From positions 1 through 33,181 of the forward strand of contig JAQBGW010000142.1 in assembly GCA_032128415.1 (NCBI GenBank): a stretch of 33,181 bases of DNA. Direction: 5' to 3'. Source of the stretch: Ga0077527 sp032128415 (GTDB taxonomy: Bacteria; Pseudomonadota; Gammaproteobacteria; Burkholderiales; SG8-41). Under the pieces are notes generated by a model. It saw only the letters and a program-made list of their open reading frames with translations, was not told the origin of the DNA and did not search any database. Each line of letters begins with the position of its first letter. Positions within the stretch are counted from its first letter, which is position 1. Both the position numbers and the translations under genes were made by a program. This document shows positions 1 to 7,667 of the stretch, piece by piece.

Positions 1-500
1 CCGAGCAGGGACTCGACCGGCCCCTTCGGTAGCGGCACCAGAAACCAGATTTCGAACACGGAAAAGAAAAAGACGCTGTTGCCCACGCTTACCAGCACCA
101 CCTTCCACCACGGGTACTTGCCCAGCCAGCGCATGAAAAACGCGACGAACAGGATCGACGGCACGTAGATGCCAAGCCAGCCGACCAGCGAGACGAACAC
201 CGCCGTCGGCACCAACACACTGAGCACCAGCTTGAACTGCCCGACTTCGACAAAGACGCTGTCCTTCTCCTTGCTGACCAACAGCGCGCGAACGAAGTTG
301 ACTGCCGAGGAAACACAGATGATGAGACCAACGTAGAAAGGGAAGTAGCCGGTCTCCGGACCTTCCGCGCCCCAGCTCGAACCAAGCCTCCAGCTGTCGT
401 ACATCACTATCGCGCCGAGCGCGAAAATGAACACGGCGACCACCAGTTCGGCAGTTTTCTGGCTTAGCACTGCGGACCCGTTCTTAGCTTCCGGTGTCAA
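1..500 (-). CDS. tctB: Tripartite tricarboxylate transporter TctB-family small permease (3' end cut by window edge)
   Basis: This is the small membrane subunit of a tripartite tricarboxylate transporter, which works with the large permease TctA and a periplasmic Bug/TctC protein. The frame is open from a TTG at 498-500 to the window edge, so about 166 residues are seen and the C-terminus is missing. The protein has hydrophobic segments of TctB type near residues 16-34, 52-68, 88-120 and 128-148. The motif PETGYFPFYVG after the first segment is typical of TctB. The TTG start is chosen because a G-rich run (504-512) lies just upstream and no ATG is in frame before the first membrane segment; a GTG seven codons further in is the alternative. 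It follows tctC after 72 bases that contain a hairpin. TctA is expected beyond position 1 but is not visible. Family assignment is good; substrate is unknown. Confidence 0.82.
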   Translation of the reverse strand, partial: MTPEAKNGSAVLSQKTAELVVAVFIFALGAIVMYDSWRLGSSWGAEGPETGYFPFYVGLIICVSSAVNFVRALLVSKEKDSVFVEVGQFKLVLSVLVPTAVFVSLVGWLGIYVPSILFVAFFMRWLGKYPWWKVVLVSVGNSVFFFSVFEIWFLVPLPKGPVESLL

Positions 501-527
501 GATACCCCCCCCGATGTGAAACTGAAA

Positions 528-554
528 CGGCGCGCCAGATCTACCGGCGCGCCG
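528..554 (-). terminator. Intergenic hairpin between tctC and tctB
   Basis: A perfect 9-bp stem (528-536 paired with 546-554, CGGCGCGCC/GGCGCGCCG) encloses a 9-base loop. On the minus strand it is followed by TTTCAGTTT, a weak T-run. It sits between the binding-protein gene and the permease gene. I infer that it acts as a leaky terminator or 3'-end stabiliser, giving more binding protein than permease, as is common in such transporter operons. Confidence 0.5.
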
Positions 555-572
555 CGGTTGCTCGTTTACGGA

Positions 573-1577
573 CTACTTCTTCTTGTGCAGGAATCCTGCC
601 TCTTTCATGAGTGCAATGTGCTCGGTCTCGGCCGCGGTGACCCAGTCGAGGTATTCCTTGCCCTCGATGCTGGTCTGGTTGAACGCGCCTTTCTCCATCA
701 AAGCGGTCCACTCCGGGGTCTCGCGCACTTTTCTGAGGAGGTTCACGTAGTAGCTAACCTGATCCTTGGTCACGCCACCGGCCATGAATATACCGCGCAA
801 CATCAGGTATTCAACATCAAGCTGTTGCGACTTGCAGGTTGGAATGTCATTCCATGACAAGTTGCCGGCGAGTTTTTTCTTGTACGGCATAGGCTGGCTG
901 TCAAACACACACAGCGCGCGGGTTTTACCGGCACGCCAGTGCGCCACCTGCTCGATCGGGTTGTTGACCGACGAATTGATGTGTTTGCCAACCAGTTGCA
1001 CCGCCACCGTGCCGCCGCCCTTGAACGGGACGTAGGTAAATTTCGCGCCGGTCTTCTGCTCGAGTGCAGCAGTGATGATCTGGTCTTCCTGCTTCGAGCC
1101 GGTACCGCCCATGTTAAATTTTCCGGGACCGGCTGCCTTCGCCGCATCGATGTAGTCCTTGGGGCTCTTGTAGGACGTCTCGGCATTCACCCACAGCACG
1201 AACTCGTCCAGCGCCATCATCTTGACCGGGGTCAGGTCGCGAAAATTGAACGGCACGCCGGTGGCGAGCGGTGTGGTGAACCTATTCGACAGGGTAATGA
1301 TGATCTTGTGCGGTTCACCCTTGGAACCCTTGACGTCAAGAAAGCCCTCGGCCCCCGAACCACCTCTCTTGTTAATCACCACCATGCCCTGTTTCATCAG
1401 ATTATGCTTGGCGATGATCCCCTGGATCGCGCGCGCCATCTGATCGGCGCCGCCACCGCTGCCCGCCGGGACGACGAACTCAACGTTCTTGGTGGGTTCC
1501 CACGCTGCAACAGGCCCGGATACAGCAACCAGACCCAAAGCAGCGACCAGTGGCAACAAAGTTTGTTTAATATTCAT
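573..1577 (-). CDS. tctC: Bug/TctC-family periplasmic solute-binding protein
   Basis: This is a periplasmic binding protein of the tripartite tricarboxylate transporter family (Bug family), 334 residues, the usual size. A signal peptide is visible: Lys4, a hydrophobic stretch to about residue 22 and an AWEPTK junction. The mature part opens with the family motif VEFVVPAGSGGGADQMAR, which forms the ligand loop, and has the second-domain signature FTYVPFKGGG near residue 180. The start is supported by a very strong ribosome-binding site, AGGAGGAG (1582-1589), five bases upstream. It is the first gene of an operon with tctB, and an FNR-type palindrome lies 124 bases upstream. Bug proteins bind carboxylates or other small organic acids; the specific ligand cannot be read from the sequence. 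It differs clearly from the second Bug protein at 19184-20164. Confidence 0.93.
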   Translation of the reverse strand: MNIKQTLLPLVAALGLVAVSGPVAAWEPTKNVEFVVPAGSGGGADQMARAIQGIIAKHNLMKQGMVVINKRGGSGAEGFLDVKGSKGEPHKIIITLSNRFTTPLATGVPFNFRDLTPVKMMALDEFVLWVNAETSYKSPKDYIDAAKAAGPGKFNMGGTGSKQEDQIITAALEQKTGAKFTYVPFKGGGTVAVQLVGKHINSSVNNPIEQVAHWRAGKTRALCVFDSQPMPYKKKLAGNLSWNDIPTCKSQQLDVEYLMLRGIFMAGGVTKDQVSYYVNLLRKVRETPEWTALMEKGAFNQTSIEGKEYLDWVTAAETEHIALMKEAGFLHKKK

Positions 1578-1671
1578 GCGACTCCTCCTGTATCAATTAA
1601 ACGACGAATGCTGAGTTTTACCTACGGCAACTGCCGCAGCCCAACTTCATATAAGAACGCCGTAACACGTT

Positions 1672-1714
1672 ATTGTTCCGCAACAAACGGGGTGAAAGAA
1701 TTGACCATAGTCAA
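1672..1714 (-). promoter_or_regulatory. FNR/CRP-family box with a spaced -10 element upstream of tctC
   Basis: TTGACCATAGTCAA at 1701-1714 is a perfect inverted repeat (TTGAC-N4-GTCAA) and fits the FNR/FixK/Anr consensus TTGAY-N4-RTCAA. On the minus strand a -10-like AACAAT (1672-1677) lies downstream, placing the box centre about 42 bases upstream of the likely transcription start near 1666. This is the class II activator geometry. It reads toward tctC with a leader of about 88 bases. The site could instead be fortuitous or be bound by another CRP-family member. Confidence 0.42.
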
Positions 1715-1758
1715 GTTTTCACCATACGCCCACTTCCGCACTACTGCTATTCCGCGAA

Positions 1759-2178
1759 TCATTTTACCAGCAACACCGGCACCCGAACCAGATGCATCAC
1801 CTTGGTCGCTGCCGAGCCCAGCACCATGTTGGCGATAGAACTCATGCCCCGCGTACCCATCACCACCTGGTCGCATTTCAGCTCGTTGACAAAGTGTGCC
1901 ACCGTCTCGCCCACCTCACCGACCCCGATATGATAGGCATATTTCACTTGGGCATCGTCCAGCAGCTTGCGCGCATCAGCCAGCGCTTTCATGCCTTCGT
2001 CGTGGTGATACTGCTTGGCCTGTTCGGCCACGCCCTTGATGGTGCCGGGAAACGGATGCTGCACATTGAGCAAATGGATCTCGAACGGCTCTTTGGAATT
2101 GCCCGCCTGTTTCAGTAAAAAATGAACCGCACGGATCGAGTTCTTCGAGCCGTCCATGGGGATCAGTGTCTTGAGCAT
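1759..2178 (-). CDS. Universal stress protein, ATP-binding type
   Basis: This is a small cytoplasmic UspA-domain protein of 139 residues, the usual single-domain length. It begins MLKTLIPMDGS, the normal first strand and acidic loop (Asp9), and carries the nucleotide-binding signature G-2x-G-9x-G-S at Gly108, Gly111, Gly121 and Ser122, so it should be of the ATP-binding subclass. The ATG at 2178 is chosen because it starts the Usp fold and has ACGAGG upstream; a longer in-frame start at 2238 would run back into terC. It follows terC after 16 bases, so the two are very likely co-transcribed. Proteins of this family help cells survive starvation, acid or redox stress. The individual role is not known. 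Confidence 0.9.
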   Translation of the reverse strand: MLKTLIPMDGSKNSIRAVHFLLKQAGNSKEPFEIHLLNVQHPFPGTIKGVAEQAKQYHHDEGMKALADARKLLDDAQVKYAYHIGVGEVGETVAHFVNELKCDQVVMGTRGMSSIANMVLGSAATKVMHLVRVPVLLVK

Positions 2179-2194
2179 GTAGCGCCTCGTTCTG

Positions 2195-2959
2195 TTATTT
2201 ATTCGGTTGGTTTTGCTGATCGCCAGCGGCAAGATCAACCACTTTGTGTTCGGCTTCGGCCTGCGCTTCGGCCCGCTTCGCCAGATGCTTGCCCAACAGG
2301 ATCACGAACGCAGCGCCGGCCACCTGCAACCAGCTGAAATTAATAGCGCCGATATGCACATGCAGCCATGCAAAATTGGCATTGATCCAGTCCACCCAGA
2401 ACGGATCGGTCATCAGCATTTCACCCGCCACCCAGCCGAGCAGTCCGGCGCCGATGGTGATGATGATCGGCCATTTTTCCATCACCTTCATCAGCATGGT
2501 GGCGCCAAATACGACCAGCGGGATCGAGATCGCCAGACCGATGATCAGCAACGTGATGTTGCCCTTGGCCGCCGCTGCGACGCCGATCACGTTGTCCAGA
2601 CTCATCACCAGATCGGCAATCAGTATGGTCTTGATTGCCTTCATCAGATTGTCGGAACTCTCGACGTTTTCATCATCGTGCTCGGGCACCAGCAGCTTGA
2701 CTGCAATCCACAGCAGCAGCACGGCGCCGATGATCTTGAGATAAGGCCATGTCAGCAGTTCAACCGCAATAATGGTCAGCAGAATTCGCATCACCACGGC
2801 AGCACCCGCGCCCCACATCACCGCCTGCTTTTGCTGATGCGCCGGCAGCGAACGCGCGGCGAGCGCAATCACCACGGCGTTGTCGCCCGACAATACGATA
2901 TTGATCAAAGTAATTTGACCTAATGCCGCCCAGAACAGCGGATCGCTCAGCATTTCCAT
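2195..2959 (-). CDS. TerC-family (YjbE-like) integral membrane protein, putative metal exporter
   Basis: This is a 254-residue polytopic membrane protein of the TerC/LysE superfamily, close to the YjbE/YkoY group. It has about seven hydrophobic segments. The two hallmark acidic motifs are present within membrane segments: LSGDNAVVIAL near residue 24 and MSLDNVIGVAA near residue 120. These are thought to bind a divalent cation. Members such as Alx and MeeF/MeeY have been linked to manganese export, so metal efflux is the best guess. A short hydrophilic, acid-rich loop (EHDDENVESSD) separates the halves. The start has a clear AGGAGAG site, and that site is part of a hairpin in the leader. It is followed closely by uspA. 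Confidence 0.87.
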   Translation of the reverse strand: MEMLSDPLFWAALGQITLINIVLSGDNAVVIALAARSLPAHQQKQAVMWGAGAAVVMRILLTIIAVELLTWPYLKIIGAVLLLWIAVKLLVPEHDDENVESSDNLMKAIKTILIADLVMSLDNVIGVAAAAKGNITLLIIGLAISIPLVVFGATMLMKVMEKWPIIITIGAGLLGWVAGEMLMTDPFWVDWINANFAWLHVHIGAINFSWLQVAGAAFVILLGKHLAKRAEAQAEAEHKVVDLAAGDQQNQPNK

Positions 2960-2970
2960 GTTTTATGTCT

Positions 2971-3012
2971 CTCCTGGGGGCGTTAGCCCAGGCGCGCAAC
3001 ATATGCGCCTGG
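2971..3012 (-). promoter_or_regulatory. terC leader with two mutually exclusive hairpins over the ribosome-binding site
   Basis: On the minus strand, hairpin 1 pairs 3005-3012 with 2988-2995 (CCAGGCGC/GCGCCTGG, 8 bp, 9-base loop). Hairpin 2 pairs 2987-2992 with 2973-2978 (CCTGGG/CCCAGG). They share 2988-2992 and cannot form together. Hairpin 2 takes up part of the AGGAG (2971-2975) of terC, so hairpin 1 would leave translation on and hairpin 2 would dampen it. The conserved boxes of the yybP-ykoY manganese riboswitch, known upstream of other TerC genes, are not recognisable here. Regulation is inference; the pairings are directly seen. Confidence 0.45.
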
Positions 3013-3064
3013 CCTGCCCACACCCGGTAATACTAATTTATTATTAAAAACAACGGGTTACAAA

Positions 3065-4741
3065 TTAGAACAGCCCAACCACCTTGCCCTCATCCGTCAG
3101 GTCAATCTTCTCCGCAGACGCAATTTTTGGCAACCCCGGCATGGTCATGATGTCACCACAGACCATGACCACAAATTCCGCACCCGCCGACAACCGCACT
3201 TCACGGACGTTGACGATGTGCCCCGAGGGCGCGCCGCGCAAGGTGGCATCCGACGAGAACGAGTATTGCGTCTTGGCCACGCATACCGGGTATTCGCCGT
3301 AACCGTCTTCCTGCAGTTTCTTGATCTGGTTGCGCACCTTGTTGTCAGCCGTGATGTCCGCCGCGCCATAGATCTTGGTGGCGATGGTTTTCATCTTTTC
3401 CCACAGCGGCAGCTTGATGTCGTAGACGAACTTGAACTGGTTTTCGCCTTTGTCGATCAGCTCGACAACGGTCTTTGCCACTTCCGCAGCACCTGCGCCG
3501 CCATCCGCCCAGTGCCTGGCCAGCAGCACCGGCACACCGTGTGGCGCCATTTTCTTTTTCAGCAACTCGATTTCGGCATCGGTGTCGAAAGTAAAGTGGT
3601 TGATCGACACGACGCACTTCAAGCCGTAGTTCTCGCGCACGTTTTTGACGTGGCGCTCGAGGTTGGCCACACCTTTCTCCAGCGCCGTGAGGTTTTCCTT
3701 ATTGAGCTCCTTGACGTCAACGCCACCGTGATACTTGAGTGCGCGGATGGTCGCGACGATCACGCAGGCGTCCGGCCGCAAACCTGATTTGCGGCATTTG
3801 ATATCGACAAATTTCTCGGCACCGAGATCGGCGCCAAAACCGGCCTCGGTCACCACATAGTCGGCCAGTTTCAGCGCGGTCTGGGTAGCAATCACGGTGT
3901 TGCAGCCGTGGGCGATGTTGGCAAACGGACCCCCATGCACAAACGCGGGATTGTTCTCCAGCGTCTGCACCAGATTCGGCGCCAGCGCATCCTTCAGCAG
4001 CACGGTCATTGCCCCATGTACTTTCAAATCTTGCGCGCGCACCGGTTTCTGCTCGCGGGTGTAACCCACCACAATGTTGCCGAGGCGGGTTTTCAGATCC
4101 TTGAGCGACGTCGCCAGACAGAAAATCGCCATCACTTCGGAGGCAACGACAATGTCGAAACCATCCTGGCGCGGATAGCCGTTGCCCGGCCCGCCCAATG
4201 AAACCGTGATATCGCGCAGCGCGCGGTCGTTCATGTCCATCACCCGTTTCCAGGTGATGCGGCGCACGTCGACGCCGAGCTCGTTGCCGTGATGGATATG
4301 GTTGTCGAGCGTTGCAGCCAGCAGATTGTTGGCCAGCGCGATGGCATTGAAGTCACCGGTGAAATGCAGATTGATGTCTTCCATCGGCACGATCTGCGCA
4401 TAACCGCCGCCGGCTGCCCCGCCTTTCATGCCGAACACCGGTCCCAGAGAAGGCTCGCGCAGACAGATCATCGCTTTCTTGCCGATTTTGTTAAGTGCAT
4501 CCCCCAGACCTACGGTCGTTGTCGTCTTGCCTTCGCCGGCTGGCGTGGGGCTGATCGCAGTGACCAGGATCAGCTTGCCGTTCTTCTTGTTCTTCAGGCT
4601 GTCGACAAATTCAAGCGACACCTTCGCCTTGGTGTGGCCGTAGGGCACCAGGTGCTCCTCAGGAATGCCCAGCTTTTGCGCGATCTTGACGATGCGCTCC
4701 ATTTTCGACGCTTGGGCAATTTCGATGTCTGACAGTGCCAT
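3065..4741 (-). CDS. fhs: Formate--tetrahydrofolate ligase
   Basis: This enzyme (EC 6.3.4.3) joins formate to tetrahydrofolate with ATP, making 10-formyl-THF for one-carbon metabolism in the cytoplasm. The protein is 558 residues, the normal length. The P-loop-like ATP site TPAGEGKTTTT lies at residues 66-76, followed by the conserved REPSLGPVFGMKGGAAGGG stretch, and HGGPFANIAHG lies near residue 300. The ATG at 4741 is chosen because MALSDIEIAQ is the family's usual N-terminus and AGGAGA lies just upstream; an in-frame ATG at 4771 would add ten unlikely residues. It lies 77 bases downstream of fdhA on the same strand, so formate oxidation and formate assimilation are probably expressed together. 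The gene is typical of methylotrophs and formate-users, but it also occurs in other bacteria for purine and serine one-carbon supply. Confidence 0.96.
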   Translation of the reverse strand: MALSDIEIAQASKMERIVKIAQKLGIPEEHLVPYGHTKAKVSLEFVDSLKNKKNGKLILVTAISPTPAGEGKTTTTVGLGDALNKIGKKAMICLREPSLGPVFGMKGGAAGGGYAQIVPMEDINLHFTGDFNAIALANNLLAATLDNHIHHGNELGVDVRRITWKRVMDMNDRALRDITVSLGGPGNGYPRQDGFDIVVASEVMAIFCLATSLKDLKTRLGNIVVGYTREQKPVRAQDLKVHGAMTVLLKDALAPNLVQTLENNPAFVHGGPFANIAHGCNTVIATQTALKLADYVVTEAGFGADLGAEKFVDIKCRKSGLRPDACVIVATIRALKYHGGVDVKELNKENLTALEKGVANLERHVKNVRENYGLKCVVSINHFTFDTDAEIELLKKKMAPHGVPVLLARHWADGGAGAAEVAKTVVELIDKGENQFKFVYDIKLPLWEKMKTIATKIYGAADITADNKVRNQIKKLQEDGYGEYPVCVAKTQYSFSSDATLRGAPSGHIVNVREVRLSAGAEFVVMVCGDIMTMPGLPKIASAEKIDLTDEGKVVGLF

Positions 4742-4773
4742 GGTGCTTTTCTCCTGAATGTAAATGATCAAGC

Positions 4774-4789
4774 GCCCGCCGCTGCGGGC
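4774..4789 (-). other. Small GC-rich hairpin between fdhA and fhs
   Basis: GCCCGC at 4774-4779 pairs with GCGGGC at 4784-4789 around a 4-base loop, in the 77-base gap between fdhA and fhs. No T-run follows on either strand. It may mark an mRNA processing or stability point, but nothing more can be said. Confidence 0.3.
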
Positions 4790-4818
4790 ATATTTGGACG
4801 GGGTTCCGGACTACGGTT

Positions 4819-7629
4819 CTAAACTTTTGCCAATTGCGCCAGCGCCAGACCGCCGCCGTAGCTTGTACGGGGCGTCAGCTCGCCGCCTTTGGTGACTTTG
4901 ACTGCGCAATATTTGAATTCCGGAATCTTGCCGACCGGATCCAGCGCGGGATTGGTCAGCAGGTTCGCCGCAGCCTCGTAAAAACAAAACGGGATAAACA
5001 CTGCACCGCGCGGCGTGCCGTCATCAGCACGCGCATACAGCGAAATTATGCCGCGGCGCGAAGCGACGCTGATGACGTCGCCGGCTTTTGCGCCGAGCTG
5101 ATCGAGATCCAGCGGATGAATCATCGCGGTCGGTTCCGGCTCGATGGCGTCCAGCACGGACGCGCGCCGCGTCATGGCACCCGTATGCCAGTGTTCGAGC
5201 TGCCGGCCGGTGATCAGCACAAACGGAAATTCCCGGTCCGGACGCTCATTGGCGGGAATAATATCCGCCGGCACAAATTTCGCGCGCCCCGTAGGGGTTG
5301 GAAATTTATCAATAAAAACAATGGGTTGACCAGGGTCACCTTCTTGCTCGCAAGGATAGGTGACGCTGCTCTCGCGCTCCAGCCGCTCGTAGGTGATGCC
5401 GGCAATGCTGTTCATGCCTTTGCGCATTTCATTGAACACATCAGCGGGGCCGTTGTAGTTCCAGTCACAACCCAGTCGGCGCGCCAGTTCCTGAATGATC
5501 CACAAGTCCGGCTTGGCGTCGCCGGGCGCGTCCAGCGCTTTGCGACCGAGCTGCACCATGCGATCGGTGTTGGTGACAGTGCCGTCTTTTTCCGGCCACG
5601 CGGTTGCCGGCAAAATCACATCGGCGTAATAACAGGTTTCAGTCAGGAAAATTTCCTGCACTACCAGCATGTCGAGTTTGGCCAGCGCCTCGCGTGCGTG
5701 ATGCGCATCCGGGTCTGACATCGCCGGATTTTCACCCATGACGTACATGCCGTTGATCTTGTCATCGAGGATCGCGTGAATGATCTCGACTACGGTCAGG
5801 CCCGGCTTGGGATCGAGCTTGGTGCCCCACAACTTTTCAAAGCGAGCCAATGCCTGCGGGTTATCGACACGCTGGTAATCCGGAAACACCATCGGAATCA
5901 ATCCGGAATCGGATGCGCCCTGCACGTTGTTCTGCCCGCGCAGCGGATGCAGGCCGGAGCCGGGTTTGCCGATTTGGCCGGTCATCAGCGTGAGCGCGAT
6001 CAGGCAGCGCGCGTTGTCCGTGCCATGCACGTGCTGCGAAATGCCCATGCCCCAAAGAATCATCGAGGCCTTGGACGTCGCATAAATTCGCGCGACTTCC
6101 TTGATTTGCTCCGCAGGTATGCCGCACACCGGCGCCATCGCTTCGGGACTGTAGCCTTCAACATTCTTCCGCAGGTCTTCGTAGCCGATGGTGCGTGAGG
6201 CGATGAACTCCTTGTCCACCAGACCTTCATGCACAATGGTGTGCATCATGGCATTGAGCAGCGCCACATCGGTATCCGGCTTGAATTGCAGATAGTGCGT
6301 CGCGTGGCGCGACAATTCCGAACGGCGCGGATCGGCGTAGATAAATTTCGCACCCTTTTTTGCCGCGTTCTTGATCCACGTTGCCGCCACCGGATGATTG
6401 GAAATCGGATTGGCGCCGATCAGGAATATCACTTCGGCGACACCCACGTCACTGACCTGATTAGACACCGCGCCTGAAGCCACACCTTCCATCAGCGCCG
6501 CCACCGACGAGGCATGGCACAACCGGGTGCAATGATCGACGTTGTTTGTTCCAAAACCCGTGCGCACCAGTTTCTGGAACAGATAGGCCTCTTCGTTGGA
6601 ACCCTTGGCCGAGCCGAAGCCGGCCAATGCGTTTTTACCCTTGGTATCGCGGATTTCGCGCAGCTTGCCCGCAGCAAAATCCAGCGCTTCTTCCCACGAC
6701 GCTTCACGGAAATATTCCAGCGGATTCGCGGGGTCCATGGTGAAGTCGGCGTGTTTGGGCACACCGGTCTTGCGGATCAGAGGTTTGGTCAGGCGTTGCG
6801 GATGCTGCACATAGTCAAAACCATAACGGCCCTTCACGCACAAACGATTATGGTTGGACGGGCCATCACGCCCATCCACGCTGATGATCTTGTTGTCCTT
6901 GATGTTGTAGGTCAGCTGGCAGCCGACACCGCAGTACGGGCACACCGAATGCACTTGCTTGTCGGGTTTCACCAGCCCCGCTTCACGCGCCGGCATCAAC
7001 GCGCCGGTCGGGCAGGCCTGCACGCACTCACCACAAGCTACGCAAGTCGAATCACCCATCGCATCGCCGAGATCGAACACGATCTTCGAATGCTCGCCGC
7101 GGAACGCGTAGCCGATCACGTCGTTGACTTGTTCCTCGCGGCAGGCGCGCACACAGCGCGTGCATTGAATGCAGGAATCGAGATTGACGGCAATGCCGTG
7201 GTGCGACACATCAGGTGACGGCTGATGACGCGCCTTGAATCGCGGCTTGCCGATCTTGAGTTTGGCCGCCCAATGATCGAGTTCCGAATCGCGCGTATGC
7301 CGCTCTTTCGGCATGTCGGACAACAGCAGTTCCAGCACCATTTTCTGCGACTTCACCGCGCGTACGCTGTCGGTAGTGACCTCCATGCCCTTGGCCGGCG
7401 CGCGGCAACACGAAGCCGCCAACACCCGTTCACCCTTGACCTCGACCACGCAGGCGCGGCAGTTGCCGTCGGGGCGCATGCCTTCCATATAGCAAAGATG
7501 CGGAATCTCGACGCCATGACGCTTGGCGGTCTGAATAATGGTTTCGGATGCGTAACCCACCACATCCTTGCCGTTCAGTTTGAACTCGACCGGCATTGCG
7601 GCGAGTTCTTCTTTGCTCATTGCGGTCAT
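4819..7629 (-). CDS. NAD-dependent formate dehydrogenase, molybdenum/tungsten catalytic subunit
   Basis: The alpha subunit (936 residues) of a cytoplasmic NAD-linked formate dehydrogenase oxidises formate to CO2. Domains in order: an N-terminal [2Fe-2S] ferredoxin domain with Cys46, Cys57, Cys60 and Cys74; two [4Fe-4S] clusters from Cys153/156/159/163 and Cys196/199/202/206; a further [4Fe-4S] site, CPYCGVGC (Cys230/233/237) plus Cys264; then the bis-molybdopterin domains. The active-site ligand is Cys371 in DHCTRLCHASS, not selenocysteine. The C-terminal molybdopterin dinucleotide-binding domain begins around residue 815, with RQLEHWHTGAMTRR. The ATG at 7629 and another at 7620 are both possible starts. 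It follows the fused diaphorase gene by 38 bases. The accessory genes fdsC/fdhD (sulfuration) and fdsD are not in the window and must lie elsewhere if needed. Confidence 0.95.
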   Translation of the reverse strand: MTAMSKEELAAMPVEFKLNGKDVVGYASETIIQTAKRHGVEIPHLCYMEGMRPDGNCRACVVEVKGERVLAASCCRAPAKGMEVTTDSVRAVKSQKMVLELLLSDMPKERHTRDSELDHWAAKLKIGKPRFKARHQPSPDVSHHGIAVNLDSCIQCTRCVRACREEQVNDVIGYAFRGEHSKIVFDLGDAMGDSTCVACGECVQACPTGALMPAREAGLVKPDKQVHSVCPYCGVGCQLTYNIKDNKIISVDGRDGPSNHNRLCVKGRYGFDYVQHPQRLTKPLIRKTGVPKHADFTMDPANPLEYFREASWEEALDFAAGKLREIRDTKGKNALAGFGSAKGSNEEAYLFQKLVRTGFGTNNVDHCTRLCHASSVAALMEGVASGAVSNQVSDVGVAEVIFLIGANPISNHPVAATWIKNAAKKGAKFIYADPRRSELSRHATHYLQFKPDTDVALLNAMMHTIVHEGLVDKEFIASRTIGYEDLRKNVEGYSPEAMAPVCGIPAEQIKEVARIYATSKASMILWGMGISQHVHGTDNARCLIALTLMTGQIGKPGSGLHPLRGQNNVQGASDSGLIPMVFPDYQRVDNPQALARFEKLWGTKLDPKPGLTVVEIIHAILDDKINGMYVMGENPAMSDPDAHHAREALAKLDMLVVQEIFLTETCYYADVILPATAWPEKDGTVTNTDRMVQLGRKALDAPGDAKPDLWIIQELARRLGCDWNYNGPADVFNEMRKGMNSIAGITYERLERESSVTYPCEQEGDPGQPIVFIDKFPTPTGRAKFVPADIIPANERPDREFPFVLITGRQLEHWHTGAMTRRASVLDAIEPEPTAMIHPLDLDQLGAKAGDVISVASRRGIISLYARADDGTPRGAVFIPFCFYEAAANLLTNPALDPVGKIPEFKYCAVKVTKGGELTPRTSYGGGLALAQLAKV

Positions 7630-7667
7630 AGCGTGTTCACCCGTTAATCCGTTTGATTGTTACCTGT

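Noticed and set aside
939..1838. A 299-residue plus-strand open frame opposite tctC
   Set aside because: It is antisense to tctC and to its promoter region, and its composition is rich in Arg and His, as in reversed coding frames.
2960..3064. A yybP-ykoY manganese riboswitch upstream of terC
   Set aside because: The conserved boxes of that motif (such as GGGGAGUA and the paired loop) were looked for and not found; only the alternative hairpins are supported.
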